Part shown: positions 10,690 through 23,066 of the stretch, one piece after another
How the letters are laid out: each line of letters starts with the position of its first letter
Numbering within the stretch: position 1 is the stretch's first letter
DNA from: Acanthochlamys bracteata
Taxonomy: Eukaryota; Streptophyta; Magnoliopsida; Pandanales; Velloziaceae
Reading direction: 5' to 3'
Assembly (NCBI GenBank): GCA_019914995.1
Contig: CM034133.1
Location: forward strand, 3,348,001-3,412,000
DNA: 64,000 nucleotides
Program-made: the position numbers and the translations under genes
The notes under the pieces: generated by a model
The model's database searches: none
What the model saw: the letters and a program-made list of their open reading frames with translations, nothing else
Told to the model about the DNA's origin: nothing

Positions 10690-11755
10690 ATTGTTTGTAC
10701 CTTTCCATTTCAAAATCGTTTTAGCTTTTCAATTCTCAAAAATCTTTTTACAATATCTCAATTTTAAAAAAGAGTTTAAAAAGCATGAATAATTGTACAT
10801 CATGGAATCCATATATATAACTTTTTATTTTTATAAGTTAAACAAGACCAGCTTATTTTTAAAAGTTTTTATCAAAAAAAATTATCGATGTGCCTAAACA
10901 CCAAATATTACCTGAACAAACACAAGATTTTGTGTCAAACTAAAAGTCCAATCACCGTGAAACAAACTGCACATAAGCAGTTTTTTATACAATAAAAAAA
11001 AACTAAATCTTATACCGGAGTTTGAGTTTAAACTATCAATACAAAGTATGTACAGCTGAATGCAATGACATGTTGGAAAAGAAATAAATCTGGATCAGTA
11101 CAAAGCAAAAGAAATACAAGACTCTTAACTGATGCCTGTAGGGTTTCAATTTGAAAATATATTTATCAGCTGAGGCATGAATAGATAACAGTCATCTAAT
11201 CCTACGAAAGCATGCTTGTCCTACAATGGCCACCACTTTGACTGCTAGAAAACCCTAACTGCTTAATTTTCACCATTTGACATGCTCGCTCCAAAGTTAT
11301 TCCCAGATTGATTTGCTTGAGCTGCATCTCAGAATGCCTTCAATTATTTTGGAGGTAGTCCGCTAAAAGACTAAATGAATGTTACATCTATTAAGTTAGC
11401 AACATATCTTAACTGTAATCATGTCACAACTTGTGCAACAGGTTAACAACCCAGCTCACGAGCACAGGGCTTCCAGCCCACTCGTCCCGTACCTAAATTG
11501 CCAACCCGGCGGTGCTTTACCTCAAAACTAATTGGCAGTGGAGTTGGCCAATAGGTTATAAACACACACGAATCAGTCTCATACATAATCTGGGATTACA
11601 TTTGGGATCATAAGTTCATAAGAAATTGCTACTGAACCATCAAAAGATTTCTGTTATACACCACGCAGATCACTGACTTCTAAAACAAGTCATTACTATG
11701 AACATACTTAGTAATTTTCAACCATACCTCAACCTTCTCATCTAACCTCTTCCTT
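10690..11755. other. Intergenic / 3' flank of the ATP12 gene
   Basis: No gene recognised. It includes the probable 3' untranslated region of the minus-strand gene ending at 11756, and a short GC-richer patch at 11440-11525 of unknown origin. Confidence 0.5.
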
Positions 11756-14610
11756 CTAAATCTGTGTAAGAGCAAGAAAAACAGCAGCAGATGATATCTG
11801 AACCTGGAGATCTGCAATATCAACATCATGACCGCCTTCAACTAGGCCCCATCGATCAACCTGAAAGAACAGACGAAAGCTTGCTATAACATCAAGAATA
11901 CAGAAATCATATATACTAATAGTTTTCAGAACTTAAAGATGAATAACATCAAAACCTGTAAATCTTCTTCAAGCCTTATTAATTCAACAGCCTCCTCAAT
12001 GCTTATTCTGCCACGAACTATTCCAAGAGGAATAACCAAAGAATGTGCAGCTGCAGCTAGCGCATCAATTGCTGCTAATTCAAAGTCATTTGCTTCCTTC
12101 AAAACATCTTCAATAACTTTTACAAGGCCCTCCTGTTGCTTGCCACCAAAAAAACTAGTGTATACTACTGGTTTAAAGCCAAACTCTGACTCTACCCACT
12201 TAAGTATAGGATCAATCTTCTCAATTTGTTTCTCTGCAAAATTCATAACCTATTAGATAAAATCCAAAAGACAATATAATATGAATAAAATGCAAATAAC
12301 ATCAGTTCATGAATAGTAGCATTAAATATTCTTGACTACTAGGAATCCACAGATTTTATGACTTTTGCTTGAAACTGTGAAACACTTCACATCATAAAGC
12401 CAATCATGTCCTCTCTCTACCCTAGAAAACTAGTTCAACATGGTATTGCAATGCATAATTGACTCCTAAACAGGACAGGATATCCCAGTTTTGCACCAGA
12501 AGCAGAACGTAAACAGAGCATCCATATCATTAACTTTGAAGGTACAAAAGAAATTAAATTTAGAAGTACAAGGAAGCTTGGGGCTCTGTTCAGAGCAACC
12601 AGAATCCTTTGTGACATTTAATTGGAATTATGGTGAGCTTGCAGATGTATTAACAAATTTGTTGAAAACTTGCACTGTTGCACAAGGTGAACTGATGTCT
12701 GAAACAAGAATTGTTAAGAAGGTAAGGGCATGACGTACCAAGAAAACCTTTTGTCAAATCACTATCTCCTGGGGAACGGCAAAAAATTAAATCTTGGTGA
12801 AACTTTGTCATAAGGTTCTGAATAATCTTGGCACGTGTCAATGGAACTCTTTCTAGAGCAGTGCATGCGAGCTTCATTAGAGGCATCGTGAAGGGCCTGA
12901 TTCCATCGGTTTTCTGTAGCGTTTTGAAATTTAACATTAGTGTTATGAAAATGATGATACAACAGACATGAGAAGCATGAAGCACAGTTACCCATTCAAA
13001 ATGCCATTATACAACAACATAATAACAACAACCAAGCCTTATCCTGTTAAGTGGGGTTGACCAAAATCAAAATGCCAATATGACCTTGTATACATGTTCA
13101 CAATCATCTCACTTCTGCAAAAGGTGAAGTTTTTCACAATCTAGATATCATACATTGTTTTTGCTCTAGCACAAAATCTAACTCATATTTTACTGAAGAT
13201 AAGCGATCAAAGTTGCAAATCATTAATATTTTAGAAGTGTGTGTAAAACTATTATCTTAAGCACCTAATTCCATTCTTAAAAGACTCCACCTAGTGAGGT
13301 AATGCTTAGTTGTAGTTGTTATCTTAAGTGAGATCTCTTCTAAGAGCTACTAAAACTGCAGATGGAAAAGGGCAGGTATCAACAACATGAGCTTTTGTAA
13401 CTTAAACATGACTAAGGATGATTATGTAGTAAAATGACTTCTAAAATAAGAAACTCTACACCCTTTCTTTTTTTCTTTTTCCTTTATCAGCCAAAGATGC
13501 AGTGCGGATAATCAAGCTATCGCCAAACAAGACTAACTTTATTTGATAAGTAAAAGCTTCTAACCAATCAACCAATCAATCCACCACCAACCATACACTT
13601 AATATGGACGATTCAATCTTTTTGAATGAAATTGCATGAAAGAAATGAAATATTCGATAAACTAGTTAACTTGCAGCAGAAACACTAACCTTTCATGAAA
13701 GCAATGAAATATTCAATAAATTAGTTAAATTGCATGAAAGCAATGAAATATTCGATAAATTAGTTAACTTGCAGTAGGAACACTAACCTTCATGAAAGCA
13801 ATGAAATATTCAATAAATTAGTTAAATTGCATGAAAGCAATGAAATATTCGATAAATTAGTTAACTTGCAGTAGGAACACTAACCTTCATGAAAGCAATG
13901 AAATATTCAATAGATTAGTTAAATTGCAGCAGAAACGCTAACCTTTCATGAAAGCAATGAAATATTCGATAAATTAGTTAAATTGCATGGAAAGCAATGA
14001 AATATTCGATAAATTAGTTAAATTGCATGAAAGCAATGAAATATTCGATAAATTAGTTAACTTGCAGCAGAAACACTAACCTTTCATCTACGGTGCTTGA
14101 ACTTAAAGCTCATAATCTATCACACAACTAAAAAAACACCAAATTGATCAGCGGGGAGTAAAGCACCTGGTAATCCCACTCCGCCGCAATTGCGTTCGCA
14201 AGAGCTAGCGAGTGAAGCTTCAGGGGGCGCTTAGACGGAGTCTTTAGGGTTCGGTAATCAAGCATGACAGTCCATCCATTACCATCGTCGGCCGGACGGG
14301 TTGTCACCTGATTATAGAACCGCTTTCCAACAACCGAACCAGTCATGAACGACAACGGCATCGTCACCGATGTTGAATCCCTCGTCGCCGTTGTTGATGC
14401 CGGACCCTTTAAGTAGATCTTGTCTTCATCATTATCAGTGTTGTTATTGTTGTTGTTTACTGATGATGGTGAAGGAGAAGGAGACGGAGAAGAGTGGGAC
14501 GCGGCAGCGGCGGAGGAAGTGGAGAAGTAAGCGGCAGAGCGCCGGCCGGGGAAGAAACGAACGGCTGAAGAAGAAGACTGTTTGAGGATTCGAAGCAGAG
14601 GAGAAGACAT
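11756..14610 (-). CDS. ATP12: ATP12-type mitochondrial F1-ATPase assembly factor
   Basis: Chaperone that binds the F1 alpha subunit during ATP synthase assembly in the mitochondrial matrix. The model has four exons: 14167-14610, 12739-12913, 11956-12233 and 11756-11860. All junctions are GT/AG and joined in frame, giving 333 aa. The N-terminus (about 1-60) is Arg/Ser/Ala-rich with few acidic residues, as in a mitochondrial presequence, followed by a Ser-Pro and Asn run. The ATP12 domain includes GWTVMLDYRTLKTPSKRPL, ALANAIAAEWDYQ, then the exon 2/3 join ...LTKGFL-EKQIEKIDPILKW, ALAAAAHSLVIPLGI, and a C-terminal VDRWGLVEGGHDVDIADLQ. Length and motif order fit the plant family. Intron 1 is about 1.25 kb and holds a minisatellite and a SINE fragment. 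Confidence 0.92.
13011..13066 (-). mobile_element. 5'-truncated SINE fragment in ATP12 intron 1
   Basis: On the minus strand it reads CCCCACTTAACAGGATAAGG and continues CTTGGTTGTTGTTATTATG, resembling the 3' end and (GTT)n tail of a common plant SINE. It is flanked by a 15-bp direct repeat with one mismatch, TCAAAATGCCATTAT (12996-13010) and TCAAAATGCCAATAT (13067-13081), the expected target-site duplication. SINE family naming is from memory. Confidence 0.65.
13631..14087. repeat. Minisatellite in ATP12 intron 1, nine core units
   Basis: Nine copies of a roughly 32-bp core, GAAAGCAATGAAATATTC followed by RATAAATTAGTTAA, are separated by either a short TTGCAT linker or a longer linker TTGCAGCAGAAACACTAACC. 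Short and long forms mostly alternate, giving a higher-order unit near 97 bp. The array ends about 80 bp from the splice donor of exon 1. Confidence 0.92.
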
Positions 14611-14698
14611 TTTTTATTTTGTTTTGGTCTTTTTCTCCGATCCGCTCAGGAAAAGATTTGGCGAGCGAAGGTATGAATACATATTATATGTATAAAGG

Positions 14699-14720
14699 GA
14701 GAGAGAGAGAGAGAGAGAGA
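14699..14720. repeat. (GA)11 microsatellite upstream of ATP12
   Basis: Uninterrupted GA dinucleotides, about 90 bp upstream of the ATP12 start codon. On the transcribed strand this is a (CT)n tract, common in plant 5' leaders and core promoters. Confidence 0.9.
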
Positions 14721-15169
14721 CGTATAGCTACTTGGATCTACATTTTTTAGCTTTTACCTTGTTTGAAAATAAATATAAGAAGCTGAAAAAATCGTAGGTT
14801 CGTAAGCTGAAAGTTCAAAAATATACTGAACACATTTGACATATAGCTTATTGGAAGCTCTTTTCAACCAAAGAAGTGGAAACAGGGTCCTGCCTATTCA
14901 TTGAGTCAACCATTTGAGTGAAATCTGTAAGGACTACAATGTCTGTACATCAGGTTCTCAAGAGTATATAAGACTTTGGCAAAGAATGACTGTACATCCT
15001 ATGTCTTCCTCAATCACACAAGGAAATCGGGAAAAGAGGAACGCCATCATCAATCCGTAGAAAGAAGCACTTGAGCAGGATAGTCAATATCAGTGCCTGT
15101 AATTTGCTCTCTGACCCAATGCAAAGCTTTGGTATATGTCACTATGGCACAACTGGAAGGACAATGCAA

Positions 15170-17970
15170 TTGGAGCAGTAGTATTTGCAAGCACAGTAAC
15201 CAACAAGGAAGATGGGGATTAGAATAATGTATAGGTATGTTAACCTGTTCCATGTCCATAAATATTCTGCCAATTCCCAGAAATGCCATTCTTCCAAAGC
15301 CCTCAGTGAAGACTTTTCATAATCAAGAATGCCTGGGGCTGGTTATTCAATGGTTGAACAAAGGCATAGCAGGACCAAAAACATTGCCCCAAATCTGAGC
15401 AGTCACAAAATTAACAATGTACATGAAGGTGAGGTGAAAACATAAGTTATCATCCCTGCCTTCAGCATCCTCCATTCACCATCTTTAGCACATGAGTGTG
15501 GAGAACCAGCAATCACGTACACAGCAAATGGTACAGAGACGGAACAGCCAAGACGGCATGCTCTCAGAGGAGCTTATGTGCAAGCACTGAGATATAAATA
15601 AGGCAACAGTGCCACCACAACAGCCCAAAGATGAACCAGAAAATCTACTCCTGCAGCACAAAGCCATCTCCGTGATTCACCTACATCTGCCTCCACAGCC
15701 TTAGTTGTGCAGGAGTCCAGCTTGGATGGATCTATTAATTCACTTTGTGTACTACCAATAGAACAGACAGAAACAGCAATAGTGGGCAATGGAGATATAA
15801 GCGATGCAAATCCAATCATATAGACTCCAGCTGCCACGAATTTGTGGTAGTCCTTAAACCATGCAGCAACTGAAGTACATTCCCCAAAATTGCGAGTCAG
15901 CAGCTAGCCAAACTATATCTTGCAAGCCATGTTACTCTGCTGATATGAAAAAAGACTGAGAAGGCCAGACCCAGAGATAGGGCCCAACTTTCTTGAATTA
16001 TAAATTGTCACCAAAACAATAGCTTCTTTTGCCATCAGCCCTTGGAGCTTGTATCATACCACAGAATTGACACCAATGGTGCACAGCTGATGTTCTATTT
16101 AAGCATTCTCTTATTTGGGGTCGACAAGAAGAAATATACAGGGTGAAACTGCTTGCTTGAAGTCTGAAACTTGTGGTAGTAACCTTCAGCACCAGCATCT
16201 TCCACATACAGCGCAATCACCTCAAATTTTCACTGTTGCAGCAAGATCAGCACCCATCAATATGTGAAATTCTCAAGCACAACCTTCACAAACGTATAAA
16301 GAATTAAAGTATAAGGGTTAAGAAAGGGGCAGCATAACTATCATGAATGACAAAGACAGCCCCACTGGATAACTGTATTGCTCAATGTTCAAGTAGAATG
16401 AAAGTAGTACTGCCAAACAGTATACAATTGGCAAGAAAATTTAGGTAGGGAATAGAGATTTACCACGGGTTAGAAAAAGAACGCATAATCAACATGCATT
16501 ACCTTTTTATATCTAGGTAGACTTATTACTTGCTAGATTTTTTTAGAATTAACATTACATATAGTTAATAACTCGAAATCATTCTTAGATGACCGTTAAC
16601 AAGCTGCTCTAAATGATGTACAACACGATCATTTTTCAGATTAGCATTATGTATATGTATGTCAATAGGTAACCACGTCTATCTATAGTCAGAACATAAG
16701 AGGATTATATACTTCTATGAAATATCCCTGACTTCTTCGACAGCGGCATTGACAGATTTTCATATCATAAGAAAGTTATATCATAAACTTAAGGGCAAGA
16801 TAAATGTTTAAGGGAAACCTCTGAGAGAAAAAGATTGAAGAATACACAAATAAGTATGCAACTAGTACCTTCTTTCACTTGCTCCAGTTGTTTTGGCAAA
16901 TATAACTCAGAATAAATCTATTTGCTTCTGAGACATCTTGACTAGAGAACATTCAGTTGGTAAAAACTTTGTTGAAAGGTCCCCCTGGTCAGTAACAAAA
17001 TAAAAAGAAATTCGAGCAAATTGACAAAAGGCAACTAGCATTCAAGAAAAAGTCAGCTAGGAACACCACAAAGGGATGATTCTCATTTGAAAGAAAGAAA
17101 AAATCCGTTATACAAAAGAAAGCAATTAATTTGTTCCATAGGTGACGAAAGAGAAGGAAACTAAAGCAAAAATAAGGGGACTAACCAGCTAAATTAATAA
17201 GAAAGAAGCCAAAGAAGACTCAGAATGTCACATAGATAGAGTATCACATACAGTTCAATATTTGTCTACGAAATTTTTCATCTCTGGAAACTAAGGTTAC
17301 TCTCCATAGATGACAAATGGATGAGATGTCAATCTTCTACATAATATATCCAAATTTCTTTACAGCTAGTGGCAAAATTTTCATTGCACATGTCAACAAG
17401 CTTCAAGTTATTCTGAAAGTGCTGGATTCACAAGTACTAAAGCAACTACACATGATAATAAGTACCCTACTGCCTCCGTATAGTTACACATGATTCCTTC
17501 CAAGCAGTATAATAGCAAAAAGTACAGTATAATAAGTTGAACATAGTTTCTCCAGCCTAAGAGAAAAAGAACAAATAACCTCCAAAAGTCGCAGCAATGC
17601 TTCAAGCAAGAAAGCTTGTATAGCTACTCACGGCAATAGTACCTTAATATCATTAAATCTTGTGAAAGCAAGTAGAAATCTCTCATTTCATACACATCTC
17701 TTAAATGTCAGGCCACAAAAAAATACCTCTCATGCATAAGGGCGAGTTTATAGTACACATTTGTATTGATATCTACAGCACATAAAGGAACCAAATCAGA
17801 TTGAACAGAAATAACTTCAACCAACTTAAAATTTAACGAAACACAAGAAGAACATTCCGAGAAAGAGCGTGAGCCTAGCATGCGAGCATTTTCAGAAATG
17901 TAAGTGGTCTTGGCGAGTGCTGGCAGCAGCAGCAACGCCACGATCCCAGCAGTACAGCAAAAAACGCTGC
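15170..17970 (-). pseudogene. GPAA1: GPAA1/GAA1 (GPI transamidase subunit) pseudogene
   Basis: Minus-strand fragments occur in family order: SVFCCTAGIVALLLLPALAK with TYISENA (17870-17968; N-terminal membrane segment), GAEGYYHKFQTSSKQFHPVYFF (16110-16200), GLMAKEAIVLVTIYN (about 16000-16060; family GDGKEAIVLVTPYN), FGECTSVAAWFKDYHKF (about 15830-15885), then at once VAAGVYMIGFASLISPLP (about 15785-15840), LVHLWAVVVALLPYLYL (about 15590-15640), DGEWRMLKAGMITY, and HLPCWLLCLQILL (about 15175-15215). The pieces lie in different frames with stops between them. The block between WFKDYH and GVYMI, a large part of the normal protein, is missing. No intact reading is possible. An intact gene would encode an ER membrane subunit of the complex that attaches GPI anchors. 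Confidence 0.82.
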
Positions 17971-18238
17971 AATCCAACAAGTTATTCCACTCACCAGAGA
18001 TCCTAACAGAAATTTGAAGCTGAGAGATTTAGGGTGAAGATTGATCTGGAATTTCTCCTGACGAGAACGCTGTGAGCAACGAGTAGTGATCCAAGGCGAA
18101 CAATTAAGCGGAACCTCTCACGTCTCCGCTTCCGGTCCCGCCATCGCTGTGATTTAAAGGCCGGAGAATGGTTCAGCTGCCGACTTGCTTTGATTCAGCT
18201 CCGGATATTGGGAGTGCTGTCTAAAGAGAGAATTTATT

Positions 18239-18511
18239 GGGCCTTTTTATGTGGACAATTTAGTCGCTTGGTTCTCAATTTCAATTTTTATCAATTTTTT
18301 TTAATTTTTCTTCAATTTTATATTTTTTAATATATATTTTATAAATATATAAAAAATTTATTTAAAAATTTAAAAAATATAGAGAAATTTTACGAAATAA
18401 GATTTTTTTATTACATATTTTTATTTATTTTTTTGAAGTAAAAAAAATATAACTCATATTTAAAAAAAATAAAAATATTTTTAATTTTATAAACAATTTC
18501 AAAACGTTCCC
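18239..18511. mobile_element. AT-rich MITE, GGGGCGTTTGG family
   Basis: The body TAATATATATTTTATAAATA, followed by a long A/T run, is that of the family represented at 35718-35977, in reverse orientation. The right end is CAAAACGTTCCCTTA. Borders are approximate. Confidence 0.5.
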
Positions 18512-19855
18512 TTAATATTGAAGTCGTGTGTTTTCTATTTGATTTTTATTTGAACAATGGGCCGGGCTTTTCTGATAATACCTGATGTTGTGAAATATTC
18601 TGGCACTTTTCGTTTGGGCCTTTGAAATCATGGCAAAACTATAATCAATCTTTTGGTTTCACAAGCATTCATTAACTTTTTGGTGAATAGGAAATTTTCA
18701 AAGTGGAAATTGATCGTGCTCAGAAAAATAGAGATTGCGAAGCTTGCTTGTTTTAGTATAATAGCTACTAAATCTGATAAAGAAGTTTGGAAATTTTAGC
18801 TTATATTACACGGGACAAATATTCAAACGTTATGAAAATTTTCTTGGCTTCCGCATTAGTCTCTTGGATAACGTTAAAGATAATCTTACAAGTCTTAAAT
18901 TTTCTTGGAATATTAGATCTTAAGTCTTAAATTCCAAATTTTATATCAAACTTTATATTATTTACGTTTGTTTTGAACCTTCATGGTTTGTTAAGATTGA
19001 TATATATATGATTTATTTATATACTAAATTATATAATCGGTTTTAATTTTGAGAGGTTGTTTTGGAATTGCTCAAGTAAAAAGACTTTAGGTGAAAAAAT
19101 ATTTTTGTAGATTATTTTAGAAAATCAGCTTCTATCTTTTAGCTTTAAAAAATTATATACATAATAGTTATATTACATACAATTTATCTGTATTTTAAAA
19201 ATTTTTAACTTACACTGAACAAGTCTAAGAAGATATTTAAAAACACTTGTGAAAAAAATATTCTCAAAATTATATTTTAAGAATTTTTACAAAATAAATT
19301 CTAATTATTATCTAAAAAATAATAATGATAACTGATAATATTTTTTTTACTTTTAAAATATAAATTTTTATAATAAGTAATAATATTTCATTAAAATTAT
19401 GAAATAAAAATTAATGTAAAGAAATTAAAAAATATTTTCAAATATCAACTCATGAAGCCAACCAATACTTCAAACTATGCAATCATAAATATTGGACGCT
19501 TTGGCGAATGGAAGGATAAAGGATTTGGGTTCCTAATATCGATGTCACATCCTTGTATCAACCTTGAACAAGATTTCTCAAAGCAAGATGTTATTGAGTC
19601 TCACCAACCAAATTCCAAACAATATGAGGAATTATTTACTAACACATTAAACTCAATTTATATCAATTTCTTTTTTAATTAAAACAAATATAAATTTTAA
19701 AATAAATTCTTTTGGTCAAAATTTATTTTAAAATTTAATCTTAAAATTCAGTTTTAATGCAAAATAAATTTTATTCTCTATTTTTACTAGTATATTTAAC
19801 TTTTTAATAAATTTATATTTAAAATATGAATTTAACACTAAGTAAATATATTAAG
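18512..19855. other. Intergenic, no gene seen
   Basis: AT-rich. The open frame at 19452-19682 (plus) has no recognised motif and ends in AT-rich low-complexity sequence. Confidence 0.5.
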
Positions 19856-20147
19856 GGCGTGTTTTAAATATTTATAATTAAGTTTCGTGAAAGTAAAAAA
19901 TAAAAAATAAAATTTTTTAAAAAATAAAATAGAAGTGAAGTTCAATATTTATATTTCAATACTTTTTAATAGTGTATTAAAAATTAAAAAATATATTTGT
20001 ATTGGAAAGTGAACATATAAAAAAGTTAAAATTAAAATTCCGTATATAAAATTAGAGTGTTGAATTTCTTATATAATAAAATATATAAATTATTTAAAAT
20101 TTAAAATACGATGAAAAAAATAAAATTACAGCGTTTGAAACACGCAT
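19856..20147. mobile_element. AT-rich MITE, GGGCGTGTTT family
   Basis: The left end GGGCGTGTTTTAAATATT and the right end CGTTTGAAACACGC form inverted repeats. TTA occurs on both sides close to the ends (TATTAAGGGCG and CACGCATTAAG). Same family as 9201-9494. Confidence 0.65.
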
Positions 20148-20747
20148 TAAGTACAACATAGTTGTCTTCACTACCGGTTCTCTAGTTCTATATAGAGTTT
20201 AGAAACTTAACACGTGGATCTTGTAGGAAACTGAGCGGTATCTTCATATCAGGTTCAGTATCATAAAAAAAATAAAAAAAATTGAGACAATAGTATAGTG
20301 CTTAACTTTAATGATGCAGAGTTTATAAATTTTCTCTGCATTTAAAAAGAGAGATATATTTGATGTTAAAACTTAATCAAGTATCATTTCGCAAGTTCGA
20401 AAATTAACAAATCAAATCTTTGCAAAAATATAAAAACAGATGTGCATATTTTACTTTAATTGTAACTCATTTTTTAAATAAAAAATAACTTTTAGATAGC
20501 TTTTTATATTTATTTTTATAAATTTATTTTTGTAAAATTGATTTTTCAATAATTGATTTTCTAAAACCTTATTTATGGATAATTTTTGACAAATAAATAA
20601 ATTTATTATAGAATTAGATTTTAAAATTAATGATAAACTAATCACTTATAGATAATCATTTTTTATTTATAAGTATATTTATTGTCTATAGGATTAATTA
20701 AGAGATATTTATTGTGAAGTTCACCGAGTTATGCTCCAATTTGAGCC

Positions 20748-20781
20748 AATTTGAAGTGACTTGCTAAGTCATCTTCAAATT
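20748..20781. repeat. Short hairpin with GCT loop
   Basis: The arms AATTTGAAGTGACTT (20748-20762) and AAGTCATCTTCAAATT (20766-20781) pair along their length with one bulged base and a 3-nt loop. No function is assigned. Confidence 0.6.
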
Positions 20782-21263
20782 AGCTAATTTATTTTTATTT
20801 GGCACTATCATACTCTCTATTCTATTAGTTCGGATCTAATTCATTTTAATTAAATTATTTTTTACTTGGACCTACTCGGCTTGTGCTGAGGAAAAAATTG
20901 TTTGGCGTCAAAAATTTTTTTTATCACAGCATATACATTTTAGATATATATGCCGAATACTTTTATCTTACCGAACTCTACTACTAACTATAAATCGGAT
21001 CTCTAAAATAAATTAATTGGCCGACCTTTTAGATTAACGTATTTTATATATAAGCATATTTTTTTACAGCACCAAACAAGTGAGTGCCTAACTTGCCAGC
21101 TCAATGTGTTGGTAAACCTTCGATTAGACAGCCCGTCTTTATTTAGACACTATATCAGACCTTTATGCTATTACGAACCTAATCTGCAAGCTATTTTATC
21201 TTTTATTCGGGCTTACTAAGTCTTTGAGCTACTAACTTAATCTAACTCGGAAGCACAATACTA

Positions 21264-21494
21264 AGGAAACGTTTCGGGAATACTGTACTTTTCTAAAATA
21301 AAAATATTTTTATTTTTTTATATTTTTGAAAAAGTAATAAAAATATGTAATAAAAAAAATTTTATTACGTAAATTTTTTTTATATTTTCTAAAATTTTAA
21401 ATAAAATTTTTAAATATTTATAAAATATATATTAAAAAATATATAATTAAAAATTAAAAACTATTTTTTTAATAATTTAATTCAAACCGCCCCT
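21264..21494. mobile_element. AT-rich MITE, GGGGCGTTTGG family
   Basis: The family body with AAAATATGTAATAAAAAAAA and TTTATAAAATATATATTAAA lies between GGAAACGTTTCGGGAA and TTCAAACCGCCCCT. Confidence 0.55.
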
Positions 21495-22460
21495 AAAATA
21501 CCCCGACGGTTTTCTCTTTCTTGAGATGCTCGTACTTGACAAGATTATTATGACCTTCCTCTCTCATGTGTATGTGTAAGGATAGGATTATTTTCCTTAA
21601 TCTCTCAGAGAATATTCAGCATAGTAGAGAGTAACATTCCAAAAATTATCAAGTAGAGTTGCATGGCATCTGTTGGAAAAACTTTATCCTGAGAAGACTA
21701 CAAAATTACTTGGATGATTTACTTAAAGCTCGTTACTTGTCATGAACCGACATAAAGTAAATTTTTTGATATAAGTCTTTAAAAAATAAGTTATTAAAAA
21801 GTAATTTTATAAAAAATAAATATAAAAAATCAGTCAAAAATAAATTTTGGAAGAAAACCACTTTAGAAATCGCTTGATAGATAACCAAGCCTTTAGTCTA
21901 GGACGAAATTTACAATAAAGAAAGTGATGAGAACCTTACACGACCAGTTTTATAATCTCAAACGAAAAAGAAGGATAGCTGAAGATAGTGATGAGAACCT
22001 TCAAAAATTTGAAACTGCACTCACTTTTTTTATAAGAATTTCACTTTTAATTTAGTTTTAAAACAAACTTAACATAAATATTAAATTTAATTTTTTTATG
22101 AAAAACTTCACTTTGAAATTCAAATTTTATAACTAAAAATTTTACTTCCAAAACACACATTTGAATAAACAAATAAATAAATTTTAAATTCATTTTTAAA
22201 CTTTTATTTAAAAAATTTAATATTAAAGATTTATTTTTGAAAATTTAATTCATAGCATAATAAACACGTCCTAAATATCAAAGGAATGGTGATCGTTGAG
22301 TGCTCGTTTCCGTCCGAACAACTACAAAGTTGTTCATATAAGACACGTTCAAAAGTTTTTCGGCTAAAGTGGTATTATCGATTGCTCCGAGCTTACTCTT
22401 TTTCGATTGACTCATTTTTCAAATCCAATTCAAACTAATTTTCAAGTCTACTCTCACTCA

Positions 22461-22461
<1 letters not shown>

Positions 22462-22500
<39 letters not shown>
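22462..22500. repeat. Poly(A) run of 39
   Basis: Uninterrupted A tract. No recognisable retroelement body lies directly upstream, so it is recorded only as a homopolymer. Confidence 0.95.
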
Positions 22501-22501
<1 letters not shown>

Positions 22502-22821
22502 ACTTTGAGATCATTTTTAAATACAATTAATATATAAAAATTGAAGTCATTTTTCAAACCCATCTTTTATAAAACTTATTTTTTATAATTTAGTTTCTAG
22601 AAAACTTGCTTCCGAACAATAAGTATGCCAAGTATGATAAGGAATGTTTGGGATCTGTAAATTTTATATAAAAAAAACCTATCATGTGACATGCATCTTA
22701 GGCAACCCCTTAGTTAGAGCAAGAGTCATTGTTCGGAAGATCTGAAGGACACTACGAGAATATCTGCAGGCAAGAAAACATCTAAAATAAGTATAGCAAG
22801 AGACTGCTGAGTTATCTATTC

Positions 22822-23066
22822 AGGGGTTGTTTGAAATTATTTTCTTTCAACAAAATTTTTTAATTTTTAATTTTATATTTTTTAATATATATTTTATAAG
22901 TATTTAAAAATTTAGAAAGTGTAAAAAAATTTTACGTAATAAAATCTTTTTATTGTATATTTTTATTATGTTTTTAGAAGTAAAAAAATAAAATTTATTT
23001 TTAAAAAAAAACAAAAATATTTTCTATTTTAAAAAAATTTTATTTCATAAATACTTTCAAACGTCC
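22822..23066. mobile_element. AT-rich MITE, GGGGCGTTTGG family
   Basis: The left end AGGGGTTGTTTGAAATTATT and the right end ACTTTCAAACGTCC flank the same AT-rich body, in the same orientation as 18239-18511. Confidence 0.55.

Noticed and set aside
11939-12256. 105-codon plus-strand open frame
   Set aside because: Antisense of ATP12 exon 3; no motif.
22462-22500. Poly(A) tail of a LINE or processed gene
   Set aside because: No coding or SINE-like sequence precedes it and no target duplication was found.
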